Positions 1 through 9,990 of a stretch of DNA of 64,000 nucleotides are shown piece after piece. The notes under the pieces were generated by a model. That model worked only from the letters and a program-made list of their open reading frames with translations. It did no database searches and was not told the origin of the DNA. Position 1 is the stretch's first letter; the number at the start of each line of letters is the position of its first letter. The position numbers and the translations under genes were made by a program. The stretch is from Anaerolinea thermophila (GTDB lineage: Bacteria; Chloroflexota; Anaerolineae; Anaerolineales; Anaerolineaceae): the NCBI RefSeq assembly GCF_020723905.1, contig NZ_DYHZ01000001.1, positions 1 to 64,000 on the forward strand, written 5' to 3'.

Positions 1-55
1 CCATCGTCCCTACGTTCAGATGCGGCTTCGTCCGTTCAAATTTCTGCTTCGCCAT
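1..55 (-). CDS. tuf: Elongation factor Tu, N-terminus only (cut by window edge)
   Basis: The reverse strand from base 55 translates as MAKQKFERTKPHLNVGT, the canonical start of EF-Tu, the GTPase that delivers aminoacyl-tRNA to the ribosome. Only 18 residues lie in the window, so the GTP-binding motifs are not visible. A strong Shine-Dalgarno (GGAGGAGTG) lies just upstream. The gene follows fusA by 36 bases on the same strand, the classic rpsL-rpsG-fusA-tuf (str) order, so it is probably co-transcribed. Residue 18 reads Met where most EF-Tu proteins have Ile. Confidence 0.93.
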   Translation of the reverse strand, partial: MAKQKFERTKPHLNVGTM

Positions 56-91
56 AAAAACACTCCTCCAAAATTTCTGGTGAATATCCGG

Positions 92-2164
92 TTATGAATT
101 GAGAATCTTCTGCGCTACGGTGGCGCTCACGGGTGCGTAGTGATCGAACTCCATGGAGAAGACCCCACGTCCCTGAGTGGCTGAGCGCAACTCGGTCGCA
201 TATCCGAACATCTCTGCCAGCGGCACCATCGCCCGAACCGCCTGAGCGTTGCCAGGGCGAACTTCCATGCCCTGAATTTCACCACGGCGGGCGTTCAACT
301 GCCCCAGCACATCGCCTAAAAACTCTTCTGGCACCACGACCTCAACCTTCATGATGGGTTCAAGCAAAACGGGCGAACCGCGTTGAATCCCTTCTTTGAA
401 GGCAAAAATCGCCGCCATTTTGAACGACATCTCGTTCGAGTCAACCTCGTGATAGGAGCCGTCAATCAGCGTCACCTTGACATCCGTGACTGGATATCCG
501 GCAAGAACGCCGCTCTCTGCGGCTTCAATCACGCCTTTTTGCACAGCAGGGACAAATTCCTGCGGTACAGCCCCACCGACAACTTTGCTCTCAAACTGAA
601 CACCATTCCCCCGCTCGACCGGTTCCATGCTGAGAACCACATGCCCATACATACCTTTTCCACCGGTCTGCTTGACATAGCGGTATTCCACCTTGGGCAC
701 CGGCCGGGTGATGGTTTCGCGGTAAGACACCTTGGGTTTCCCCACGTTTGCCTGTACGCGGAACTCCCGCAACATGCGGTCTACCAGCACATCCAGATGC
801 AGTTCGCCCATACCGGAAATAATGGTTTGACCGGTATTTTCATCGGTGCGCACGCGGAAGGTTGGATCTTCTTCTGAAAGTTTGCGCAGGGCTTCTGCCA
901 TTTTGTCCTGGTCAGCAGTAGTCTTGGGTTCAATCGCCACCGAGATCACCGGTTCCGGGAACTGGATGCTTTCCAGCAGAATCTGCGCCTGCGGATCACA
1001 CAGGGTATCGCCAGTAAAGGTGTCTTTCAACCCCAGAACGGCGCCGATATCACCCGCAGGAATTTCCTCCACGTCCTCACGCCGATCCGCATACATGCGC
1101 AAGAGGCGCCCAATGCGTTCCTTTCGCCCCTTGCCCGGGTTGTACACCATGGTATTGGTGGTCACCTTCCCCGAGTACACGCGGAAGTAAGCCAGCCGCC
1201 CCACATAGGGATCGGTGACAATTTTGAATACCAGCGCGCTCAACGGCGCATCATCGGAAACCGGTCGGGTAATCTCTTCGCCTGTATTGGGATCGGTTCC
1301 GCGTACCGGCGGAATATCCAGCGGCGAGGGCAGGTAATCAATGATCGCGTCCAGGACCGGCTGTACGCCTTTATTCTTTAACGAACTCCCGCAGAAAACC
1401 GGTGTGGCTCTATTCTCCAGCGTAGCCCGACGCAGTGCCGCTTTCAACTCTTCCACGGTGATTTCCTCACCCTCAAGGAATTTGACCGTAAGGTCATCAT
1501 CCAGTTCGGCAATACGCTCCACCAGAATGGCGCGCCGTTCTTCGGCTTCATCACGGAGTTCCGCCGGGATTTCCCCATACACGGGTTCGCGGCCCAGTTC
1601 ATCGCGCCAGGTGATGGCTTGCATGGTCAGCAAGTCCACCACACCAGAAAAGTTGGATTCAGCACCAATGGGGATTTGCATCGGAATCGGGTTGGCGCCC
1701 AACCGGTTGCGAATTGATTCAATCGAATACTCATAGGACGCACCGACCCGATCCATTTTGTTGATAAAACAAATACGCGGGACGTTATAACGATCTGCCT
1801 GTCGCCAGACAGTTTCGCTTTGTGGTTCTACCCCTTGAGTGGCATCGAACACCACCACACCGCCGTCTAAAACACGCAGGGAGCGCTGAACCTCCGCCGT
1901 AAAGTCAATATGACCTGGCGTATCAATGAGGTTAATCTGGTAATCTTTCCACTCGGCTGTGACTGCCGCAGAAACAATCGTAATTCCCCGCTCTCGTTCC
2001 TGCACCATCCAATCCGTTACAGTGGTGCCTTCGTCCACCGACCCCAACCGATAGGTTTTACCTGTGTAGAACAGGATCCGCTCGGTAGTCGTGGTCTTCC
2101 CTGCGTCAATATGAGCAATGATTCCGATGTTACGGCACCGCTCTAACGGAAATGTTCGAGCCAT
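92..2164 (-). CDS. fusA: Elongation factor G
   Basis: A 690-residue translational GTPase that drives ribosome translocation and, with RRF, recycling. The sequence shows G1 (AHIDAGKTT, about residue 17), the switch II DTPGH motif (about 82) and the G4 motif NKMD (about 136). Domains II to V follow over the rest of the chain, including [10 protein letters not shown] and the C-terminal [14 protein letters not shown] segment. Length is normal for bacterial EF-G1. The ATG at 2164 has AGGTG a few bases upstream. It lies between rpsG (26-base gap) and tuf in the str operon. A second EF-G paralogue elsewhere cannot be excluded, but the context marks this as the main copy. Confidence 0.98.
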   Translation of the reverse strand: MARTFPLERCRNIGIIAHIDAGKTTTTERILFYTGKTYRLGSVDEGTTVTDWMVQERERGITIVSAAVTAEWKDYQINLIDTPGHIDFTAEVQRSLRVLDGGVVVFDATQGVEPQSETVWRQADRYNVPRICFINKMDRVGASYEYSIESIRNRLGANPIPMQIPIGAESNFSGVVDLLTMQAITWRDELGREPVYGEIPAELRDEAEERRAILVERIAELDDDLTVKFLEGEEITVEELKAALRRATLENRATPVFCGSSLKNKGVQPVLDAIIDYLPSPLDIPPVRGTDPNTGEEITRPVSDDAPLSALVFKIVTDPYVGRLAYFRVYSGKVTTNTMVYNPGKGRKERIGRLLRMYADRREDVEEIPAGDIGAVLGLKDTFTGDTLCDPQAQILLESIQFPEPVISVAIEPKTTADQDKMAEALRKLSEEDPTFRVRTDENTGQTIISGMGELHLDVLVDRMLREFRVQANVGKPKVSYRETITRPVPKVEYRYVKQTGGKGMYGHVVLSMEPVERGNGVQFESKVVGGAVPQEFVPAVQKGVIEAAESGVLAGYPVTDVKVTLIDGSYHEVDSNEMSFKMAAIFAFKEGIQRGSPVLLEPIMKVEVVVPEEFLGDVLGQLNARRGEIQGMEVRPGNAQAVRAMVPLAEMFGYATELRSATQGRGVFSMEFDHYAPVSATVAQKILNS

Positions 2165-2190
2165 GCTTCACCTTTTTATACCTTGTAAAA

Positions 2191-2658
2191 CTAAACCCGG
2201 AAGTGGGAGAATGCCCGGTTAGCCTCCGCCATCTTGTGGGTTTCTTCGCGCTTGCGCACGGCAGCACCCTGATTGTTATTGGCATCCAGCAGTTCAGCCG
2301 CCAACTTTTCAGAGAAAGACTTGCCCGAGCGGGCTTTGGCAGCCTGGATAATCCAGCGCATGGCTAACGTCATGCGGCGGCGCGCAGGAACTTCCAACGG
2401 CACCTGATAAGTAGCCCCACCCACGCGGCGCGGACGAACTTCCATGATCGGACCGACGTTCTTAATCGCCTGTTCAAAAATATCCACTGCAGGGCGACCA
2501 GTCTTTTCCTGCACCATTTCCAAGGCATCATAGACCAGCCGTGCCGCAAGGCTTTTCTTACCGCGGCGCATGACCCGGTTGATAAACTCCTGCACTAACA
2601 CGCTGTTATAGCGCACATCCGGATTGATTTCTCGGACTTCAGGTTTGGTACGACGCAT
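2191..2658 (-). CDS. rpsG: 30S ribosomal protein S7
   Basis: A 155-residue S7, the primary 16S rRNA-binding protein that nucleates assembly of the 30S head. The start MRRTKPEVREINPDVRYNS, the central RRVGGATYQVPLEV segment and the C-terminal KREETHKMAEANRAFSHFR are diagnostic. Length matches the family. It sits 27 bases after rpsL and 26 before fusA. In enterobacteria S7 represses this operon by binding its mRNA; whether that holds here is not visible. Confidence 0.98.
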   Translation of the reverse strand: MRRTKPEVREINPDVRYNSVLVQEFINRVMRRGKKSLAARLVYDALEMVQEKTGRPAVDIFEQAIKNVGPIMEVRPRRVGGATYQVPLEVPARRRMTLAMRWIIQAAKARSGKSFSEKLAAELLDANNNQGAAVRKREETHKMAEANRAFSHFRV

Positions 2659-2685
2659 ATTTCCCTACTCCATGATCCAAAAAGA

Positions 2686-3102
2686 CTATTTCGGCCGCTT
2701 CGCGCCGTACTTTGAACGACCCTGGCGCCGCTTGGCAACACCGGTGGTATCCAGCGTGCCGCGAACGATGTGATAACGCACACCCGGCAAGTCTTTCACG
2801 CGGCCGCCACGCACCAGCACCACCGAGTGCTCCTGCAACTGATGCCCCTCACCCGGAATATACGCCGTGACTTCGATACCGTTCGTCAGGCGCACGCGGG
2901 CAATTTTCCGCAAAGCCGAGTTCGGCTTCTTGGGGGTCATCGTACGGACTACGGTGCAAACCCCACGTTTCTGCGGGGAGCCACCCTCCTTGGGAAGACG
3001 GCGCTGCTTGTACACATTGAGAATGTACTGCAGAGCAGGCGCTTTGCTCTTCACCTTTTTCGATTCGCGTCCTTTTCGAATGAGTTGATTGATGGTTGGC
3101 AC
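2686..3102 (-). CDS. rpsL: 30S ribosomal protein S12
   Basis: A 138-residue S12, the decoding-centre protein. Two diagnostic loops are present: [13 protein letters not shown] and [15 protein letters not shown]. These hold the lysines and proline whose mutation gives streptomycin resistance elsewhere, and all appear wild type. The start is a GTG at 3102, chosen because GGAGG lies seven bases upstream and the protein then begins [12 protein letters not shown] as in other S12s. It is the first gene of the str operon after a 127-base leader driven from a promoter at the end of rpoB. Confidence 0.98.
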   Translation of the reverse strand: MPTINQLIRKGRESKKVKSKAPALQYILNVYKQRRLPKEGGSPQKRGVCTVVRTMTPKKPNSALRKIARVRLTNGIEVTAYIPGEGHQLQEHSVVLVRGGRVKDLPGVRYHIVRGTLDTTGVAKRRQGRSKYGAKRPK

Positions 3103-3164
3103 CTTCTTGCCTCCAAAAAATATATATCAGTACGGTTTGATAGCGTTTCTTTTCTCCATAAAGG

Positions 3165-3197
3165 GAGGCCATCATTTCACCTTGCACAGATGGCCTC
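3165..3197 (-). promoter_or_regulatory. Leader hairpin of the str operon
   Basis: A perfect 9-bp inverted repeat (GAGGCCATC / GATGGCCTC) with a 15-base loop lies in the predicted rpsL leader, about 60 bases upstream of the GTG start. It is followed on the minus strand by CCTTTATGG, which is too poor in U for an efficient intrinsic terminator. It could be an attenuator, a ribosomal-protein binding site, or a weak terminator for read-through from rpoB. Confidence 0.5.
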
Positions 3198-3235
3198 GCC
3201 TCTATTTCCGTGTCTATGACAGGCAACGGGCAAGG

Positions 3236-3264
3236 ATTATATCACAACTCCCGGGCTATAGCAA
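3236..3264 (-). promoter_or_regulatory. Sigma70-type promoter for rpsL-rpsG-fusA-tuf
   Basis: On the minus strand TTGCTA (3264-3259) and a perfect TATAAT (3241-3236) are separated by exactly 17 bases. The -35 overlaps the rpoB stop codon (3258-3256). Transcription would start near 3229, giving a leader of about 127 bases before rpsL. Seen by eye, not experimentally supported. Confidence 0.65.
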
Positions 3265-6200
3265 GTCATCCTCGCCATCGCCGCTTCCCAGTCCTAAATC
3301 CTCACCCAAGCCAAGCAAGCCCGTCTCAATCTTTGGCGGTCGTACACGCTCTTCATCTTTACCAAAGCGCACCACCTCGCCATTTTCCATAATGGCTTCG
3401 ACCGCTACACCCAGGCTTTGCAGTTCCTTGACCAGCACGCGGAAAGCCGCCGGTATGCTGGGCTCTTCAATGGGTTCGTTCTTGACAATTGCCTCATAGG
3501 TGGCGACACGTCCCTGAACATCATCAGATTTCACGGTGAGCATTTCCTGCAGGGTATGTGCCGCACCGTAGGCTTCCAGCGCCCACACTTCCATTTCACC
3601 AAAGCGCTGACCACCAAACTGCGCTTTACCACCCAGCGGCTGCTGAGTAACCAGACTGTACGGGCCTGTAGAGCGGGCGTGAACTTTGTCTTCCACCAGG
3701 TGGTGCAGTTTCAACATGGTCATCACGCCTACTGTCACCGGCTGATCGTAGTACTCACCGGTCTTACCATCGCGCAGACGTTGTTTGCCCAGCAACGGCA
3801 TGGGGTTACCGGTCTGGCGCATGTAATCTTCTGCCACCTCACGGATTTTCTCATTGGCAACGTTGCTGACATCCACACCCTGCGATTCCAGCCAGATGCG
3901 CAGACAGACTTCAATGGCGTTGAGATCCTTAGACGAGATCGCCGGGGCTTTCAAGCCAACATCCTCAAATTGCAGGATGGAATCAGGGTCATAGCCCTTA
4001 TCGCGGAGCCACTCAGTGAGGGTAGAGCGGCGAGCATATACCTCATCTTCGCCCAGTCGGTTTATGTCGTATCCGCGCTCACCCAACCATTGCTGAATGT
4101 ACAAAGTGCGCACTTCATTATCATCCCGGAAATCTTCCGGAGCAGCGCCCTGCTCCTTGGCCATCTGCCAGGCAGCATCAACGGTTTCTTTCCATGCCAG
4201 GTCAATCAGATAGGCACGTGCCAGTTCGGCTTCAATTTCGGTTTCGTTTGCACCATCGAAGACAGGGGTAATGGCGCGGAACCCCAGACGCATTGCCGCC
4301 CAACCCAGATGAGTTTCAAGCACCTGCCCAATGTTCATACGTCCGGGCACACCCAGGGGGTTAAGGATGATATCCACCGGGGTACCATCTTCAAGGAAGG
4401 GCATATCTTCCACCGGCACGACCCGAGAGACCACGCCTTTGTTCCCGTGGCGCCCTGCCATTTTATCTCCCGCAGTGATCTTACGGCGCTGTGCAACCGA
4501 CACACGCACCATCATATCCACACCGGCAGGCAAATCGGTATTGTCCTGACGGGTGAAGACTTTCACATCCACCACTTTACCCCGCTCGCCATGTGGCATG
4601 CGCAGGGAAGTATCTTTCACATCCCGGGACTTTTCACCAAAGATTGCCCGCAACAGGCGCTCTTCAGGAGTGAGTTCTTTTTCACCTTTGGGAGTAATTT
4701 TGCCAACCAGAATGTCGTTGGGTCCCACCTCAGCACCGATGCGAATGATGCCGTTTTCGTCCAGATCTTTGATGGCATCCTCACCCACATTCGGAATGTC
4801 ACGGGTAATCTCTTCCGGTCCCAGTTTGGTGTCGCGGGCTTCGATTTCGTACTTTTCGATGTGGACAGAGGTAAATTTATCTTCCTGAACCAGGCGTTCA
4901 GAAATCAGGATGGCGTCTTCAAAGTTTCCGCCCTCCCAGGAAAGGAAAGCCACCACCACGTTTTGACCCAGAGCCAGATTCCCATTGACGGTGGAACTGG
5001 AGTCCGCCAGAACATCTCCCTTGCGGACAATCTGTCCCTTACGCACTGCAGGACGCTGATCAATACAGGTGGACTGGTTGGAACGCTGGTATTTGCGTAG
5101 TTGATACACCCGCACACCGCTGGGGGTTCGCAGGACAACCTGCCGCCCGTTGACCGAAATCACCTCGCCATCCTCTTCCGCAACCAGCACCTGTCCGGAG
5201 TCGCGTGCGGCATACAGTTCCATACCGGTAGAGACAATGGGGATCTCCGGGCGCACCAGAGGAACGGCCTGCGCCTGCATGTTCGATCCCATCAAAGCAC
5301 GGTTGGCATCATCATGCTCAAGGAAGGGGATAAGCGCAGCGCTGATGCCCACCACCTGATTGGGAGCGACATCCATGTAGTTAATGCTATCCGGTGAGGC
5401 TTCGGTGAAGTCTGAGTGATAGCGGCAGGAAATCCGATCCTGAATGAATTCGTTGTATTCGTTGAGCAGGGAGTTCGCCTGCGCAATCATGAATTTATCT
5501 TCGGCGTCGGCGGAGAGGTACTCCACATCATCCGACACAAACGGCACCACAAAGATGGTCGATTTGTTCAGTTTCTGGATTGCCGGGAGCATTTCCGCGG
5601 TCACGCGTTCACCTTCGCGGGCAATCACCTCACCCGTTTCGGGATCGGTGAGGGTTTCGCGGAGTTTACGTCCTACCAGACGTTCATCTCTGGAAGAGAG
5701 CGATTTAATCACCCGGCGATAGGGCGTCTCAATAAAGCCGTATTCGTTCACCCGGGAGAAGGACGCCAGACGTCCAATCAAACCAATGTTTGGACCTTCA
5801 GGCGTCTCAATCGGGCAAATTCGGCCATAGTGGGAGTGGTGCACATCGCGGACATCAAATCCTGCCCGTTCACGGCGCAAGCCACCAGGACCCAGCGCCG
5901 AGAGAGTGCGCTTATGACGCAGTTCGGCAAGCGGGTTGGTCTGATCCATGAACTGAGATAACTGGCTGGAGCCAAAGAACTCACGCAGTGCCGCCACCAC
6001 CGGTCGAATGTTGACCAGGCTCATCGGCGTCACCTGTTCCTGATCACGGATGGACATGCGTTCTTTGATGACCCGCTCCATGCGGCGCAGTCCAATGCGC
6101 AGTTTGTTCTGGATGAGTTCACCCACCGTCTTGACCCGGCGATTGCCGAGGTGGTCAATATCATCCTTGTCTTCGCGCTCGTTGTTGATAAGGATCATCC

Positions 6201-7203
6201 GTCGAATCAGATTGAGGATGTCCCACTTGGTAATGGTGCGGTGTGTGACGGGGATTTTATCGGACAAATCCAGTTTCTGATTGAGTTTGTAACGCCCCAC
6301 CCGCTCCAGATCGTAATGACGCTGGTCAAACAACTGCTCTTCCAGGAACTGGCGGGCGTTTTCCAGGGTAGCGGGGTCTCCCGGGCGCATCCGCTTGAAG
6401 AACTCCAGCAACGCCGCCTGAGCAATTGTTAACCCGCCGGTCAAATCCCAAACCGGTTCCTGGCGCATCGTCGAGGCAATAAAGAGACGTTCAGGATTGT
6501 TATCCACATCCTGGAAGAGTGCCAGCAGTTCCTCATCCGTCCCTTCCTTAAGGGGACTTTCACCACCAAGACCATCGTCAACTGCCGCCAGAGCGCGCAG
6601 GAAAATGGTAATGGGTACGGTGCGCTTGCGGTTGAATTTGAGAATCAGGTAATCATTTTTACGGGTCTCAAATTCCATCCATGCGCCGCGATCGGGAATC
6701 AATTTTGCCATTGCCAGGCGGCGCCCTGTGGCACGATCCACGGGAGCGTCAAAATACACGCCCGGCGAGCGGATCAACTGCGAGACAACCACGCGCTCTG
6801 TACCATTAATGATGAACGTGCCTTTATCGGTCATTTCCGGGAAATCACCCAGGAAGATTTCCTGCCGGATGGGTTCAGGCACTTCGGGACCAGCCAGCAA
6901 CACCCCCACGTACAGCGGGCTGGCATAGGTCAAATCCTTTTCCACACACTCTTCAATGGAGTGCTTCGGCTCCCCAAAGCGAATGCGCAGGTTAAACTGC
7001 TGAGCCTCCTGCGAACGCCCGGGGAAATACAATTTCATCCCCTTGTTGTAAGATTCAATTGGGGAAATCTCATCAAACAGATCAATCAATCCTTCTTGCT
7101 TGAGCCGTTTGAACGAGTCAACCTGAACATCAATCAGATCGGGAAGATCGAAAACAACCGGAATACGCGCGTAAGACTTCGTGGTTGTCAATTCGGAAGC
7201 CAT
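3256..7203 (-). CDS. rpoB: DNA-directed RNA polymerase subunit beta
   Basis: The beta subunit of RNA polymerase, about 1315 residues. The rifampicin pocket ([11 protein letters not shown] through [13 protein letters not shown]) is intact with the usual sensitive residues. The late catalytic signatures [12 protein letters not shown] and [19 protein letters not shown] are present. ATG 7203 is preferred over an in-frame GTG at 7218 because AGGAG lies at good spacing before the ATG and nothing similar precedes the GTG. A lineage-variable insertion of about 140 residues (995-1135) precedes the [15 protein letters not shown] segment and holds three WL-type repeats. Downstream comes rpsL, not rpoC, and upstream no rplJ or rplL, so the usual beta-beta-prime linkage is broken. 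Confidence 0.98.
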   Translation of the reverse strand: MASELTTTKSYARIPVVFDLPDLIDVQVDSFKRLKQEGLIDLFDEISPIESYNKGMKLYFPGRSQEAQQFNLRIRFGEPKHSIEECVEKDLTYASPLYVGVLLAGPEVPEPIRQEIFLGDFPEMTDKGTFIINGTERVVVSQLIRSPGVYFDAPVDRATGRRLAMAKLIPDRGAWMEFETRKNDYLILKFNRKRTVPITIFLRALAAVDDGLGGESPLKEGTDEELLALFQDVDNNPERLFIASTMRQEPVWDLTGGLTIAQAALLEFFKRMRPGDPATLENARQFLEEQLFDQRHYDLERVGRYKLNQKLDLSDKIPVTHRTITKWDILNLIRRMILINNEREDKDDIDHLGNRRVKTVGELIQNKLRIGLRRMERVIKERMSIRDQEQVTPMSLVNIRPVVAALREFFGSSQLSQFMDQTNPLAELRHKRTLSALGPGGLRRERAGFDVRDVHHSHYGRICPIETPEGPNIGLIGRLASFSRVNEYGFIETPYRRVIKSLSSRDERLVGRKLRETLTDPETGEVIAREGERVTAEMLPAIQKLNKSTIFVVPFVSDDVEYLSADAEDKFMIAQANSLLNEYNEFIQDRISCRYHSDFTEASPDSINYMDVAPNQVVGISAALIPFLEHDDANRALMGSNMQAQAVPLVRPEIPIVSTGMELYAARDSGQVLVAEEDGEVISVNGRQVVLRTPSGVRVYQLRKYQRSNQSTCIDQRPAVRKGQIVRKGDVLADSSSTVNGNLALGQNVVVAFLSWEGGNFEDAILISERLVQEDKFTSVHIEKYEIEARDTKLGPEEITRDIPNVGEDAIKDLDENGIIRIGAEVGPNDILVGKITPKGEKELTPEERLLRAIFGEKSRDVKDTSLRMPHGERGKVVDVKVFTRQDNTDLPAGVDMMVRVSVAQRRKITAGDKMAGRHGNKGVVSRVVPVEDMPFLEDGTPVDIILNPLGVPGRMNIGQVLETHLGWAAMRLGFRAITPVFDGANETEIEAELARAYLIDLAWKETVDAAWQMAKEQGAAPEDFRDDNEVRTLYIQQWLGERGYDINRLGEDEVYARRSTLTEWLRDKGYDPDSILQFEDVGLKAPAISSKDLNAIEVCLRIWLESQGVDVSNVANEKIREVAEDYMRQTGNPMPLLGKQRLRDGKTGEYYDQPVTVGVMTMLKLHHLVEDKVHARSTGPYSLVTQQPLGGKAQFGGQRFGEMEVWALEAYGAAHTLQEMLTVKSDDVQGRVATYEAIVKNEPIEEPSIPAAFRVLVKELQSLGVAVEAIMENGEVVRFGKDEERVRPPKIETGLLGLGEDLGLGSGDGEDDLL
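3859..4095 (-). repeat. Three degenerate 14-residue repeats inside the RpoB insertion
   Basis: Within the RpoB insertion three similar segments occur: [28 protein letters not shown] and [14 protein letters not shown]. The invariant tryptophans are near residues 1039, 1065 and 1104. The shared pattern is W-L-x3-G-[YV]-D followed by a polar tail. They look like repeated small helical units. The alignment is by eye; I do not recognise the fold. Confidence 0.6.
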
Positions 7204-7282
7204 GCTTTTCTCCTGCACCTCATACTTTAGACCGGATCCTGTCCTGCGATAAACACAATACGTGCATTTTACGCAAAAGGCA

Positions 7283-7312
7283 ATTATACCCGAACGGATC
7301 TGTTTGGGTCAA
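7283..7312 (-). promoter_or_regulatory. Sigma70-type promoter for rpoB
   Basis: On the minus strand TTGACC (7312-7307) and a perfect TATAAT (7288-7283) are 18 bases apart, about 80 bases upstream of the rpoB ATG. It is one of the best matches in the window. The rest of the 147-base gap between rpoB and the phosphatase gene holds an A8/T8 run at 7328-7335 and nothing else I recognise. Confidence 0.7.
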
Positions 7313-7350
7313 GAAACTGGACATTCTTTTTTTTCAAATACCCCACTACT

Positions 7351-7839
7351 TTAATCCGACGAAACCTCACTGTCAAAGCCCGCTAAGGATAAGATCCGCG
7401 CTAACCCTCTTTCGATTAAGGAGTCCAACTCGGCGGCAGTTTTTTCATATTCCTCCAGCGAGGCGCCATACGGATCTTCAACAGGCAGGGATTCTCCTGC
7501 CATTTCACTCAACAAATAAATTCTTGAAGCCAGATGAGGAAATTCCACCTGTAAGGCTTCTTTGTGACCCGGCTCCATGACCAGAATGAGATCAAACATT
7601 TCCAGCAAATAACTGGAGACTGTCTTGGAACGGTGGGCACGAATGTTCAGACCGCGTTTTTCCATGGCGAGAATGGCGTTTTGCGACGCCGCCTGTCCAT
7701 CGTAAGCCCATGTTCCGGCAGAATCCACCAGCCATTGTTCGGGATGAAGTCCATTTGAGTTCAAGCGCGCCAAAAAGAGCGCCGCTGCCATGGGCGAACG
7801 ACAGATATTGGCTGTACAAACGAACAACACCGCGGGCAT
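7351..7839 (-). CDS. Low-molecular-weight protein-tyrosine phosphatase
   Basis: A 162-residue cytosolic phosphatase that removes phosphate from tyrosine, often on kinases controlling exopolysaccharide synthesis. The P-loop CTANICRS at residues 8-15 supplies the nucleophile Cys8 and Arg14, and the general-acid segment DPYGASLEEYE is present near the C-terminus. Length fits the LMW-PTP family. It starts 11 bases after gmd and is the last gene of its group. Arsenate reductases share the fold, but the DP[YF]G motif and neighbourhood favour a phosphatase. Confidence 0.88.
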   Translation of the reverse strand: MPAVLFVCTANICRSPMAAALFLARLNSNGLHPEQWLVDSAGTWAYDGQAASQNAILAMEKRGLNIRAHRSKTVSSYLLEMFDLILVMEPGHKEALQVEFPHLASRIYLLSEMAGESLPVEDPYGASLEEYEKTAAELDSLIERGLARILSLAGFDSEVSSD

Positions 7840-7850
7840 CGGTAATTTTC

Positions 7851-8924
7851 CTAATGATCATCCATGGAGATAACCTGCTTCTCCCAGCGGTGCCAGTTCC
7901 CGAAGCGTTCCTGGAGAATGCGTTTCCCTTCGCCTGGACATTCCAACCCCATCAATTCCAGATCGGCATCCACCATGATTCGCACCAGTTCGCGGAAGCG
8001 AACTTTCGGCTCCCAGCCCAGCACAGTACGGGCTTTTGTGGCATCGGCAAGCAGATAATCTACCTCGGTTGGACGGAAGTAACGCGGGTCAATTTTGACG
8101 TATTCATGCCAGTCCATATCGAGGTAGCCAAAGGCTTCATCCAGAAATTCACGCACCGTATGGGCTTCACCCGTTCCGATTACAAAGTCATCGGGTTCAT
8201 CACGGTTGAGCATCATCCACATGGCTTCAACGTATTCCGGAGCATACCCCCAGTCCCGGCGGGAGTCCAGGTTACCCAGGTAAAGCACCTTTTGTTTGCC
8301 CGCCCGAATGGATGCCAGCGCGCGGGTAATCTTACGGGTCACAAAAGTTTCTCCACGCCGTGGACTTTCATGGTTAAAGAGAATTCCATTCACTGCAAAA
8401 ATGTGATAGGCTTCCCGGTAATTGCGGGTGAGCCAGTAGGAATACAGTTTGGCTACAGCGTAGGGGCTGCGCGGTTCAAAGGGGGTGTTTTCATTCTGAG
8501 GAGGCTTGGCGCTCCCAAACATCTCACTGGAAGAAGCCTGATAAAAACGAGCCTTAACACCGCTTTTGCGAATGGCTTCCAGAATGCGTGCCGTACCTAA
8601 CCCGGTGACATCGCCGGTAAACTCCGGCATATCAAAACTCACCCGCACATGGCTTTGAGCGCCAAGATGATAAATCTCATCCGGGCGAATGTTATAAATG
8701 ATATCCAGCAGAGTATCCGAAGCGGTCAAATCGCCATAATGAAGGTATAAGTGCACCGGATCTCCGTTGGCATGGGGATCACGGTAAATGTGATCGATAC
8801 GGCGGGTGTTGAAAGTGCTTGCGCGTCGAATCATTCCATGAACTTCGTATCCTTTGGAAAGGAGCAGTTCAGCCAGATACGAACCATCCTGTCCGGTAAT
8901 CCCCGTGATGAGTGCCTTTTTCAA
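7851..8924 (-). CDS. gmd: GDP-mannose 4,6-dehydratase
   Basis: An extended SDR enzyme converting GDP-D-mannose to GDP-4-keto-6-deoxy-D-mannose, the precursor of fucose, rhamnose and related sugars. It shows the Rossmann motif GITGQDG (residues 8-14), the [13 protein letters not shown] loop typical of GMDs, and catalytic Y155-x3-K159. The start is the TTG at 8924: GGGAGG lies seven bases upstream and the protein then begins MKKALITG. An in-frame TTG at 8939 would place the Shine-Dalgarno inside the gene. No fucose synthetase follows here, so the product is used by a distant enzyme. The phosphatase next door suggests a role in surface polysaccharide. Confidence 0.95.
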   Translation of the reverse strand: MKKALITGITGQDGSYLAELLLSKGYEVHGMIRRASTFNTRRIDHIYRDPHANGDPVHLYLHYGDLTASDTLLDIIYNIRPDEIYHLGAQSHVRVSFDMPEFTGDVTGLGTARILEAIRKSGVKARFYQASSSEMFGSAKPPQNENTPFEPRSPYAVAKLYSYWLTRNYREAYHIFAVNGILFNHESPRRGETFVTRKITRALASIRAGKQKVLYLGNLDSRRDWGYAPEYVEAMWMMLNRDEPDDFVIGTGEAHTVREFLDEAFGYLDMDWHEYVKIDPRYFRPTEVDYLLADATKARTVLGWEPKVRFRELVRIMVDADLELMGLECPGEGKRILQERFGNWHRWEKQVISMDDH

Positions 8925-8957
8925 TTTCTTGCCTCCCAAACAAAAGTAGAGCCAGTG

Positions 8958-8978
8958 CCAGAGTATACCATACTCTGG
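8958..8978 (-). promoter_or_regulatory. Palindrome over the predicted gmd -10 element
   Basis: A perfect inverted repeat of nine-base arms (CCAGAGTAT / ATACTCTGG) with a three-base centre lies 34 bases upstream of the gmd start. On the minus strand it contains TGGTATACT, an extended -10 element, so a repressor dimer bound here would block the promoter. No clear -35 is seen. It could alternatively form a hairpin in read-through RNA from the epimerase gene, but no U-tract follows. Confidence 0.5.
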
Positions 8979-9012
8979 AAATGTGTTTGGAACAACCTCT
9001 CTTCAACTGGTT

Positions 9013-9909
9013 TCATTCCAATAAATTCCGCAAAGCCTCTTCCAGGTGGGGATACGCAAACACAAACCCCTCCGCCAGTAAGCGGGCAGGCACAACCCGT
9101 TGGCCATCCAGCACCAGTGTGCTCATCTCCCCCAGCAAGACACGCAGGGCAAATCCCGGAACCGGAAGCCAGCAGGGTCGGCGAAGTACCTTTGCCAGCG
9201 TGCACATGAAATCCTGATTTTGTACGGGAGTAGGTGCAGTCAGGTTATACACCCCCCGGGCAGAGGTTGTCTCAATGAGAAATCGCATGGCACGCACCTG
9301 ATCCTGAATATGGATCCAGGATATCCATTGCCTTCCAGACCCCAGAGGACCACCCACCCCCAGGCGAACGGGCAACACCATACGATTCAGCACGCCTCCT
9401 TCACGCGCCAGCACCACCCCCGTGCGGATGATCACCCGGCGAACTCCCAGATCCTCCACTTCACGGGTAGATTGTTCCCACGCTCTCCCTACCTGAGCAA
9501 GAAAATCTTCCCCACCGGGTGCCGCCTCATCCAGCGCTAAATCGCCTGATTGAGTTCCATAGTATCCAATTGCAGAGGACTGAATCAGCACCTCCGGCTT
9601 GCGGCTTGCCTGAAAAAATGCCTGCGAGACCATTTTGCCAGCCTGTAACCGGCTCTCCTGGATCCGCTGTTTCTTTTCCTTTGTCCAGCGTCCAGCGCCG
9701 ATATTTTCTCCTGCAAGATTCACTACCGCCCGGGCATTCTCCATCTCCAGAGGCAAATCTTCCCAGCCAATCTGGCGAAATTGCCCCCCTGAAGCACCTC
9801 TTCGAGGGCTTCGGCTGACAATGACCACTTCCCAGCCTGCCGATTGCATTTCTCTGCAAAAGGACTGTCCTATCAACCCACTGCCGCCTGTTACGATGAC
9901 TGATGGCAT
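9013..9909 (-). CDS. TIGR01777-family SDR, YfcH-like epimerase
   Basis: A 298-residue NAD(P)-binding protein of the atypical SDR family (TIGR01777, YfcH/SDR39U1). It begins VIVTGGSGLIGQSF, has NLAGENIGAGRW and SSAIGYYGTQ in the middle, and a C-terminal DUF1731-type segment (VPARLLAEGFVFAYPHLEEAL). The substrate is unknown for the family. GGAGG is five bases before the ATG. It is first in a minus-strand group with gmd and the phosphatase, separated from gmd by 88 bases that hold another promoter-like site. Divergent from the HNH gene. Confidence 0.88.
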   Translation of the reverse strand: MPSVIVTGGSGLIGQSFCREMQSAGWEVVIVSRSPRRGASGGQFRQIGWEDLPLEMENARAVVNLAGENIGAGRWTKEKKQRIQESRLQAGKMVSQAFFQASRKPEVLIQSSAIGYYGTQSGDLALDEAAPGGEDFLAQVGRAWEQSTREVEDLGVRRVIIRTGVVLAREGGVLNRMVLPVRLGVGGPLGSGRQWISWIHIQDQVRAMRFLIETTSARGVYNLTAPTPVQNQDFMCTLAKVLRRPCWLPVPGFALRVLLGEMSTLVLDGQRVVPARLLAEGFVFAYPHLEEALRNLLE

Positions 9910-9958
9910 AAAAACCTCCGATCTTTTGATTGATATACTACTTTTTATTCCCTGAAAG

Positions 9959-9990
9959 GGTTCGTGCTATAATTTTGTTATGCACGAACC
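9959..9990 (+). promoter_or_regulatory. Extended -10 promoter flanked by a perfect inverted repeat
   Basis: TGCTATAAT (9965-9973) is an extended -10 that ends six bases before the ATG at 9980, so transcription should begin at or beside the start codon. Nine-base perfect arms GGTTCGTGC (9959-9967) and GCACGAACC (9982-9990) flank the -10 and the start codon. The left arm is outside the predicted transcript, so the repeat is more likely a DNA operator than an RNA hairpin. Confidence 0.55.

Noticed and set aside
3418-5100. A 560-residue reading frame antisense to rpoB
   Set aside because: It is a His- and Gln-rich mirror of rpoB codons with no family features; rpoB is unambiguous.
2686-7203. Possible streptomycin or rifampicin resistance alleles in rpsL and rpoB
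   Set aside because: The PKKPNS and GRVKDLPG loops and the rifampicin pocket residues (Asp in FMDQ, His and Ser in HKRTLS) are wild type.
7328-7335. T8/A8 run after the phosphatase gene as a terminator
   Set aside because: No hairpin precedes it on the minus strand.
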